Made by a program: the position numbers and the translations under genes. 64,000 bases of DNA from Linnemannia schmuckeri (taxonomy: Eukaryota > Mortierellomycota > Mortierellomycetes > Mortierellales > Mortierellaceae): assembly GCA_029449235.1 (NCBI GenBank), contig JANATG010000018.1, positions 620,001 to 684,000 of the forward strand. Reading direction: 5' to 3'. Shown piece after piece: positions 56,642 through 64,000 of the stretch. The notes below the pieces were generated by a model, which saw only the letters and a program-made list of their open reading frames with translations, was not told where the DNA came from and made no database searches. Position 1 is the first letter of the stretch. Every line of letters starts with the position of its first letter.

Positions 56642-58546
56642 TCAGAGTGCGGTCCATTGGTCCACGCGCCTATCTTTATGTTGATCCTGAAGCCATTTAA
56701 AAGGCTCTGTGACCTCGCCAGGTTTTCCGAAAAACCACGCCTGTTCGAGTCGAGGCCAGTGTTTGTCCATCCAGGTCGCCTCTGGCCATCCCATCGTCAC
56801 CTTGGTCTCTGCCGTATTCGCACAAACCGAGCCCCGCAATTTCTTCAGATGTCTCAGTCCAGCGAAATGGTGAAGATATCCTGGTCGACCAGTTTCGGTG
56901 TCCGCAAGATTCAGCATGGCAGGAAACGACATCGCATCGTCCATTCTGTCCACGTCTACTTCGCCGACATTTTCGATATTGTCGAAAGGAACAATGATTA
57001 TATTCATGTCCTGCAATCTTGTCAGTGCACCGATCCGCCGGTAGAGGTCCCCCAATCGAGCAAAGTGCTGCGATTCGCGCGTGGTAAGTGTGATGGGGAC
57101 TGGGCGGAGGTAGTACGGCTGCACTCCAGGCTGGAAGGGAAGCTCGCATCCGCTGACGGCGATTGTGAGTTGAGTTAACTTGTTACAGCCCCAAGGATGT
57201 TCCAGAACGTCGTCCAAGGTAGTGTAAAAACCCTCGAGTTGATTGAAGGGTAAGTAAAGGATATCCAAGTTACAGCATCCTCTGAGTATAGCAGAGACAG
57301 AGATCTCAGCAAAGCAGTCGATTCCTACGAGGTGAATATCCCGCAGAGTTGTCGAGTGTCGTTGAACGGCAAGTGTGACTGTAGTGCTGTTGGAATTGAA
57401 GAGTATTCCGTTGTACTCCAAGTAGGTGACCTGTTGTTCAGGCAACGAGTTGAGAATCCTAAACGCCAGCAGACCATAGTCCTTCGAATCAAAAGAACTG
57501 CATTTGATCGACTCGATCTTGGGACAGTCCTTGCCGATGAAATCCCCGATAGTGTTGATGTTGTCGTGCCCGAACATGGAAGATATTTCGAGTCTCTTGA
57601 CGTTGGGACAATGTGCAAACATTGAGCGGTCGAAAGTCGCGTTCCAGTAAAAGCCAAACATCCCATGAAGCCTCAGCCACTTCATATTAGTTAAAGGTTC
57701 CCGCTTTCTAGCAACCGTCACCCCTTTGTCGACCTCTTCCTCGTCCTCCTGTCCGTAACCATTCCAGCCTTGAATGATGGTATCGCTATTGCTGGCGTCA
57801 AAAAAGTCCATGAAAAGTTGCTCGAGTGACGGTGGGCAGGAGAAAAATAATAGTGAGCACAAAGCAAACCAGTCTTCGCACCAGCAGTGGACATCTACGC
57901 GCAGCAACTTCAAATTGTACATCCCAGACAAAATGCCGCTGAGAAGACGACCGCCACGGATGTCTACGATCGGAGTCTCGAATAGATCCAGAGAAATCAG
58001 GCCAGGATGGAGAGATATCAACCAGGAGAGTTGGGCGAGTGTCGCTCGACGACTCCGAACGCTGGGCAGCGTATAAGGACGATTGAATGATTTGCCCATA
58101 CTCACAACGAGTCGTGATAGGGAAGTCATGGGAGACAAGGCGACCAGTTGACGGGTATCAGTGTCCGGTGGTGGCAGCCAGGTTGGCCGTGTAGCAGGAG
58201 TGCTGCCACCGGTGTGCGAGTGGTTGACCTCCTGAAAAGTGAGCATGCAGTTGTAAAAATAAGCGAGTTCGTCAACTCCAAGAGTCAACTTCCGGATGTG
58301 TTGGACGTTCCGTGCAAGGGCATCCCTGCCTAATGCGCTGGAAGAGAGAACCTTGAAGACATGGTAGGCTGCGCCGTCGAGGTTCCAAGGAAGACTTTCC
58401 AGGTTCCTAAAGAGCAAGGGTGTGCAAAGCCTATATAGTTTGTGGTTGGTGCGAGCGAGATTCGAGATATCCTTCCTGCCGAGTAGTGCGATCAAAAGAT
58501 CGAACAGTTCCTGAATGTCGAGGAATTGATTAAAAGGATCCAGCAT
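56642..58546 (-). CDS. F-box/LRR protein, array copy 3 (intact, 634 aa)
   Basis: Likely SCF adaptor; target unknown. Single exon. The F-box at about residues 8-50 reads FLDIQELFDLLIALLGRKDI … LCTPLLFRNL. The shared blocks follow in order: HIRKLTLGVDELAYFYNCML, RPTWLPPPD, RATLAQLSWLISLHPGL, SMFAHCPNVKRL, RHSTTLRDIHLVG, SQHFARLGDLYRRIGALTRL, GRPGYLHHFAGLRHLKKL and a C-terminal WMDKHWPRLEQAWFFGKPGE. An acidic insertion (EDEEEVDKG) near residue 275 is not in copy 1. Start ATG 58546 directly precedes the F-box. No signal peptide or membrane segment is visible, so it is presumably cytosolic or nuclear. Confidence 0.85.
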   Translation of the reverse strand: MLDPFNQFLDIQELFDLLIALLGRKDISNLARTNHKLYRLCTPLLFRNLESLPWNLDGAAYHVFKVLSSSALGRDALARNVQHIRKLTLGVDELAYFYNCMLTFQEVNHSHTGGSTPATRPTWLPPPDTDTRQLVALSPMTSLSRLVVSMGKSFNRPYTLPSVRSRRATLAQLSWLISLHPGLISLDLFETPIVDIRGGRLLSGILSGMYNLKLLRVDVHCWCEDWFALCSLLFFSCPPSLEQLFMDFFDASNSDTIIQGWNGYGQEDEEEVDKGVTVARKREPLTNMKWLRLHGMFGFYWNATFDRSMFAHCPNVKRLEISSMFGHDNINTIGDFIGKDCPKIESIKCSSFDSKDYGLLAFRILNSLPEQQVTYLEYNGILFNSNSTTVTLAVQRHSTTLRDIHLVGIDCFAEISVSAILRGCCNLDILYLPFNQLEGFYTTLDDVLEHPWGCNKLTQLTIAVSGCELPFQPGVQPYYLRPVPITLTTRESQHFARLGDLYRRIGALTRLQDMNIIIVPFDNIENVGEVDVDRMDDAMSFPAMLNLADTETGRPGYLHHFAGLRHLKKLRGSVCANTAETKVTMGWPEATWMDKHWPRLEQAWFFGKPGEVTEPFKWLQDQHKDRRVDQWTAL

Positions 58547-58573
58547 GGTTTGATGGGAGGGTGAGTTGGTTTT

Positions 58574-58612
58574 GTGAAGAAGGATGAGTGAAGAAGGATG
58601 AGTGAAGAAGGA
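58574..58612. repeat. 14-bp tandem repeat, about 2.8 copies
   Basis: GTGAAGAAGGATGA repeated in tandem about 30 bp upstream of array copy 3's start codon, so it may lie in its 5' UTR. Confidence 0.85.
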
Positions 58613-59017
58613 ATTGACCTTCCGCCTTGGTTCTCAATTCTAATGCTTTTCTTAGAGCACACAAAATAAATTGATAATATTACGCTATGATCATTTTTTA
58701 ATCAGTCGGTTCCTGACTCCTCTTCCCTCTTCCTCCCACCAGCCCTGACATCAGGACGCCATGTTTCACTGACCAAGCTATATGGTAAGTGGTCAACTCT
58801 ATGGGTTTCAGGTTACGATTGACCATCGACCTTTAGATCAATATTTTTCTTCTCTTAACCTCTTCATAGTGTCTGCAATGGAGATCTGACCTGAAAAATC
58901 ATTCACATTTTCAACAGTGTGTTCGCACTTGTTCATGACTCTTTTTATTACAGAATAACTAGAGGAGTAGCAAAGCAAGAGGGTTTACTCAGGCAGAGAC
59001 CCGTAAAGCGACCCTGC

Positions 59018-60897
59018 TTAACCATCTATGCGAGTGTCTCTGAGCCATCGGAACGGCTCTGTAATGTGTGTCTCATGGGTGAAAAACTTGGCCTTCAAGA
59101 GCCGCGGCCAGTGCGCCTTCATCCAATAAACCTCGTTCCAGCCGATCGTCACCTTGGCCTCCTCCTCCTTACTAATACGGACCGATCCTTAAAGTGTCTC
59201 CAATTTGGACAACCCAGCCAGATAGTGCAGAAATCCTGGTCGACTCGCCTTGGCATCTCCGAGACTCAGCATGGCAGGAAACAATCCCTCGCTACCCAAC
59301 ATCACAAGTCTAGGACGAGTGACCCTCATCCTCAGATCCAATTCCCGTAATTCTGTCAACGCACCAATCCGCCGGTAGAGAGACTCCAATCGAGCAAAGT
59401 GCAGAGTCTCGGCCTTGGAAAGAGTGATGGGGGTAGGACGAGAGTAGTAAGGCTTGACTCCTGCTTCAAAAGGAAGCCCACAACCACTCAAACTAAGTGT
59501 GAGCCGTCTCAACCTGAGACAGTCCCAAGGTCCATCAATTGCATCAGACAGGTCGATAAAGGTGTCTGTCTGGCTGCGGCATTCAATCAGGAGACTTCCC
59601 AGGTTCTTACAATCTCTGAAAACACTGGCAAAGGATATCCTGCCAATGCTCCCAGTGCTATGGAGAACGAGTTGCTGCAGCGTGTTGGAATGCCGAGCGA
59701 GTAGTGGAAGGTCAGCAGCTAGTGCCATAACATCTGCAAAAATTCCATAACACTGAATCTGCTGGAGCTGCTGAGCAGGTAGAGCATCTATGATCCTGAA
59801 GTGTAAGGAATCGTTCACTGCTGAATCTCCTGTGGAATCGTAAGTGAGTGATTCGATCTTGGGACACTTGCTACCAATGTACTCTCCAATAACATCGACC
59901 TCGCGATGCCCAGCCAAGAACGAGATCCACAACTTCTTGATGTTGGGGCAATGCGCAAAAACTGACAAGACGTCCGACGTCAAGTCCTGAGCACCTATGT
60001 CCCCCAACGCCAGCACCTCCAGATTGCTTAACGGCTCCTGCCTCCTCGACAAAAGCACCAAATCCTGGTCCTCATCGCTGTCCTTCCTTGGTCTGCTCTG
60101 GTCCTCCTGCCGGTCCTCGCTGTCTGAATTAATGATGTCGTCTCCATTTCTTTTTCATCCTCCTCTTCGCCCTCAAACGCACATATCCACAATTGCTGAA
60201 GTGATGGCTGGCAAGAAAAGAAAACATCCAGGCCGGCCTGAAAGATATCAACCTTCCGAGTTTCGACAGAAATATCCAACTCTCCCTGCTCTGTCAACTC
60301 TGAAATGGATCTGCAGAGATCCCGAAATTCGCCTCCTTGAACGCCATACTTTGGGATGTCAGCTATGCTCAGGTGGATGAGATTGCGGCGGTGGAGGGAC
60401 AGCATCCAAGAAAGTTGTTCCACCATTACTCGGTGGTCGAGGGAGTTTGGAAGCTTGTAAGGGTTGTTGGCAGTATTAAACGTGAAAGAAAAATCCAAGA
60501 GGTTCGTCATTGGCTATAGGGGAACCAATTCGTGTTGGATAGGATCTGCTGGAGGCAACCAGGCTGGACGTTGCTGTGAAGGATAGATTTCAATGATTTG
60601 GTGGGAATGGAGTTTCTCAAAGGCAAGGACGCAATTGTAGTAGTACGCCTGTTCCTCCACTCCAAAGAATGCCTTCCTGACATGATGAATGTTCCGCGCG
60701 AGGGCTGTCATGCCGGATGTTGAAGTGAAGACTTCGAATTTCCCGTTTCTCACAGCAATGCTCAATTCCTTGTAGAACGCGGAGGTGCAAGATGTGTAAA
60801 TAGCGCGGCGGGTGCGAGTTAGCCTTGAGAGGTCCTGCTGAGTGAGAAAAGATGTGAGGGTGTTGGCCAGCTCCTGAATGCCGAAAGCTGTTCGCAT
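59018..60897 (-). pseudogene. F-box/LRR array copy 4 (lightly damaged)
   Basis: ATG 60897 starts MRTAFGIQELANTLTSFL, an F-box, and continues through HHVRKAFFGVEEQAYYYNCVL and RPAWLPPAD. A TAG stop at 60514-60516 interrupts the frame, which stays open beyond it. A one-base shift near the T5 run at 60151-60155 moves the coding frame by one. The rest reads well: SVFAHCPNIKKL, ARHSNTLQQLVLHS, LHFARLESLYRRIGALTELREL, SRPGFLHYLAGLSKLETL. A TAA then interrupts at 59189-59191, followed by 56 more in-frame codons to a TAA at 59018. Only three lesions in 1.9 kb means a recent loss, or sequencing error at one or more of them. Confidence 0.8.
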
Positions 60898-61009
60898 GGC
60901 GTTAGCATGTTAAGTGAATGTCTGTTGATGGAAGGAAAAGAGTGGAAATTTGGTGAGGAACGTAAAGTAGAGAAAAGTAAACGTGCCTGGAAGCGATTTA
61001 TGTCGAAGT

Positions 61010-62780
61010 TTATTTAGTGTGGTATTTTTTTGCTTCAAATCGACGCAAATCTATCCGATGTAAAACAGACGAACCCTTGAGGTCATTCTTGCAACGACCT
61101 CTTAGCCATAAAAGAAATTCGCTCACACCTTTCATATCATAGAAGAACGAGGCGGACTGAAGCTGAGGCCAGTGTGTCCATCCATCGGATCGCGTCTCAG
61201 CCCAGCGTGAACTTAGCTCTAATACTCTCCGCAAAAATCGACCCCCGAAGATTGTTCATCTTGTCCAGTCCTGCTAGGTGATAAAGGTAGCCTGGTTGCC
61301 CTGTTTCGGTATCCGCAAGACTCAGCAAGGCCGAGAATGGTGAATTGGACTGAGGGAATAGACCCAGTCCGTCATTTCGTCACCATTTGCAAACATAATT
61401 TCCGTAACTCTGCCAGTCTTCCAATCTGAATATAGAGCCTCTCCAACTTAACAAACTGTCGAAGCTCTTCCTCTGAAAGCGCAATAGGGGCGGTGCGACA
61501 GAAATGCGGCTGCATATCTGGGTCATGGGTAGCTTGCAACCAAAGATGCTAAGTACAAGATGGCGCAGTTTGGTGCAGACCCAGGGGCGCTCCAATGCAT
61601 CGGTTAAATCGATATACAGACCTACGTTAGAGAAACATCTTATTGTCGCTCGGGATTGACGCAGACCCTGAAGATCGCAGAGACCGATACCCTGCACATG
61701 TGCGAGTATTAAAATATTTCGATCTTCCGAAGGATTGTCGAATGCGGTTGGATGGCGAGGCTGACCAGCGAGATCGTTGATTAGGGCCAAAGACCACGAA
61801 GTCGGAAACATTCAAGTTGCTGGGCTGGTAGACCGTCCATATCGTACAGGACAGGGTGCTGCTGGTCAAGGTATTTATCAACTGGTAGGACAGGGATCGA
61901 AGCTGGTGACAATTTTGGCCGATGAACGCTTCAATGAAGATGAACTCACAATAGTCGGCGACATTGGGGATATCCAAGTTTTTGCGTCGTGGACACCGTT
62001 CAGAATTGAGAAAATGTCGGTCATCGAAACTCGCCCATTCATCTTCCAAAGTGTCAGATCTGTCAGATTGGGCAGAGGTCCTAGTCGTCCCGGTAATGTT
62101 AGTGTATCATTACTCCAGTCCTTGTTGTCGGCGTCCTCCTGGTTCTACTGAGTGCGAGTATTCATTAACAATTCAAATTTTAGCGAGAACTCGCATGTCG
62201 AAGGAGGACAGTAGAAGAATAAGCTCAGTCCCAGCTGGGTGCGCCTGTTATCCTTGCATCTGATCATGAGATCCAGCGCCTTCATCTCGTTCAATCCAGC
62301 GATGGTCTTACCAGGAGTTGATAACCGCAATGATCAGTGACGCGTAAGGCACTGGACTGCAAGTACCTCAGACGCGGATTGACCGAGAGTATGCAACAAA
62401 GCTGTTCCAGGCTCGACTGAGGATCCTTCGCGCTGGGCAGATTATAGAGGTTGCGGTCGTCACCAGGGCACAGAATGAGCTCCACCAGGTCAGTCAACAG
62501 AGGTAATGGGACCACAAGAGAGTTGGGGGGGAAGGAGGGGATCAACCGGAGGACACCAGCTCGGTAGTAATGTAGGTAGTCCTGATCCTGTAGGGTGTGG
62601 GTTGGGGCAATGAAGCAATTGTATAGGAGTGCGCGTTCGTTTACTCCGAGAACCAGCCTCTTGACATGTTGAATGTTCCCTTTGTTATCTCCAACAGCAA
62701 TGGTATCCAAAGTAAGTGCTCTAAAAGCCCACCAGAACTCATATGTTGCCTGCGAAGGACCGATAGACCACCAACAAATA
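61010..62780 (-). pseudogene. F-box/LRR array copy 5 (heavily decayed)
   Basis: Homology begins after the F-box (NIQHVKRLVLGVNERALLYNCF at about 62670-62600) and goes on through SSLEQLCCILSVNPRLRYLQ, a segment around 62040-61960 (HFLNSERCPRRKNLDIPNV), a block with YIDLTDALERPWVCTKLRHL near 61620-61560, and a C terminus WTHWPQLQSASFFYDMKGV ending at 61010. Several frame changes and stops separate these pieces. The N-terminal F-box is unrecognisable. Confidence 0.75.
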
Positions 62781-63320
62781 CTATCTCGTCATCCCTATTG
62801 CTGTCACTGTGCCTGTAACCTTGGTTCCTGTTGACCTTTGCATGTTATTGCTTTCACCAGACTTACAAGCACATCCCTTTCCCATACAGACAAAAAAAAC
62901 ACACACCTCGTCTTGATGTTATCATTCACAAATGAATGAATGCTGGCGGCGACGAGTGAATGTCAGTTACCTTTTTTATAGCTGTGTTGCTGTTGATGCC
63001 GAAAGACGCAGGACAACGGGATGAACATGATGAATTTGCAAGAGCGGTAAGGTAATTAATGCAAGAAATGCAATCTGTATGTATGCGTGCGAAAGAATGA
63101 GAAGACAGATGTCGAATGGTTGTGCGTGAAAGAGACAACGACGGCTGGATAAAAAAAGGGGGACCCCATACGACCCAAATTGACAGACGTTTTTGTGCTG
63201 GTCACATCTGAAATTGGTGGCGCGTCGGTTACCTGTATTACATTTGAAGTCAACATCACCCTGCTTCAAAGAACTAATATATATATAATTAGGTTTTCTG
63301 ATGGAGGCTGAATAAAGCAA
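62781..63320. other. Intergenic between array copy 5 and the chimeric locus
   Basis: 540 bp, no gene recognised. A short TATATATA stretch lies near 63277-63288. Confidence 0.5.
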
Positions 63321-63575
63321 TTACAAATGCCCGTTTTCGTCACAATTACCGCCTACTTTACATCCCCTATAGTGACCGGACCCATCGGGACGGATGGTGC
63401 GTTTATTGGCACTCTGTATACTACGTTCGTCTAGTTCGCGTTTCTCAAACACGCCACCAGCACCGTCATGAGTTGGGGCAGAACCAAGAGCGGCAGGGGC
63501 GGAGGTGGGGGCGGGAACAGCCATGGTTGGACCGGTCAGCCCGAGGAGGGCAACGGCAGGACAGCCATAAAGTCC
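63321..63575 (-). pseudogene. 3' part of a small secreted, Kex2-type peptide precursor (5' end missing)
   Basis: The open frame ending at TAA 63321-63323 reads from a hydrophobic, signal-peptide-like end (AVALLGLTGPTMA) into a Pro/Ala-rich propeptide (VPAPTSAPAALGSAPT). Two Lys-Arg dibasic sites flank ELDERSIQSANKR, and a short C-terminal peptide follows with two Cys in GCKVGGNC. This is the layout of fungal Kex2-processed secreted peptides. No ATG is in frame: upstream, the sequence turns into F-box/LRR homology in a different frame. So either the 5' end was lost at the junction or a first exon lies elsewhere. Function unknown; no family recognised. Confidence 0.4.
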
Positions 63576-64000
63576 TTGATAGCGATGCCTTTTAACTTTA
63601 AAGACGTCAGACCCGGCTTCTGGGAAAACAGGTAACAGAGCTGGTCCAATCTTGCTCAATAATCGTGGGCACTGGGCATCTTGTAGGGACAACGCCTCAA
63701 GATGTTAGAGCTCACAGTGAGCTGCGACAGGCGGATCATTAGAGGCAGTGTGACCAATTGATAGGTGTGGATGTCGGGCAGGGGCATCCAAGCTGGTCGA
63801 GCGGCAGGGCTGTTCGTGATGAGCGAGGTGGTCTCCTGGAAGGCAAAAACGCAGCTATAGCAGTAGGCGAACTCGTTCACTTCAAGGGCCAGTTTCCTGC
63901 CATGCTGGACGTTCCATGCAAGGGCATTGAGGGCTGAGGTGGATGCGATAATCTTGGATACGTGTGGAGTTTGTGTTCGTATCGGTCGCAAAAGATCCAA
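63540..64000 (-). pseudogene. F-box/LRR array copy 6 (truncated; N terminus outside window)
   Basis: From the window edge the frame reads NVQHGRKLALEVNEFAYCYS, RPAWMPLPDIHTYQLVTLPL and PYKMPSAHDY, then a TGA stop. Homology continues in the same frame (ARLDQLCYLFSQKPGLTSLK) to about 63585, where it ends abruptly, roughly one third into the family length, and the secreted-peptide sequence begins. The edge of the window hides the F-box itself. Confidence 0.75.

Noticed and set aside
1..64000. tRNA or rRNA genes, CRISPR arrays
   Set aside because: No A/B-box pairs with cloverleaf potential and no regularly spaced repeats were seen by eye; a tRNAscan run would settle the tRNA question.

Overview
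The window is nuclear DNA of a filamentous fungus, most likely an early-diverging Mucoromycota lineage, Mortierella-like. I infer this from short GT-AG introns (many 70-350 bp), several TACTAAC-type branch points, conserved eukaryotic housekeeping genes, and two multi-gene families (F-box/leucine-rich-repeat proteins and a coiled-coil plus LRR protein) whose motifs I associate with Mortierellomycotina. Species cannot be named from sequence alone. I found no bacterial operons, CRISPR arrays, rRNA, tRNA or intact transposons.

Region 1 (0-28 kb) is compact housekeeping DNA whose strands alternate almost perfectly: SMC6 (-, 3' end outside the window), ZNF830-like (+), a 1152-residue LRR protein (-), the ArfGAP GLO3 (+), mitochondrial ribosomal protein mS34 (-), spindle-checkpoint MAD1 (+), ribosomal protein L17 (-), the DNA-protein-crosslink protease SPRTN (+), a DUF4112 protein (-) and a full ABCC/MRP transporter (-). 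Exon boundaries were built by hand; in every assembled gene the phases add up to an open frame.

Region 2 (28-35.4 kb) is gene-poor and AT-rich. It holds a candidate four-exon orphan gene whose last exon is duplicated (85-bp direct repeat) and a decayed F-box/LRR pseudogene.

Region 3 (35.4-51.7 kb) is again housekeeping: a PH-domain protein with a split PH fold, mitochondrial HSP78, short/branched-chain acyl-CoA dehydrogenase, a mitochondrial carrier of the OAC1/SLC25A35 type, an LYR-motif protein and SWC5 of the SWR1 complex. HSP78, the dehydrogenase and the carrier act in mitochondria; the LYR protein probably does too.

Region 4 (51.8-64 kb) is an accessory array of related F-box/LRR genes, all on the minus strand: two intact (619 and 634 residues), three broken, and one truncated copy at the window edge. 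That last copy runs directly into the 3' part of a gene for a small secreted, apparently Kex2-processed peptide. Region 4 and the 28-33 kb segment are the fast-evolving parts of the window.
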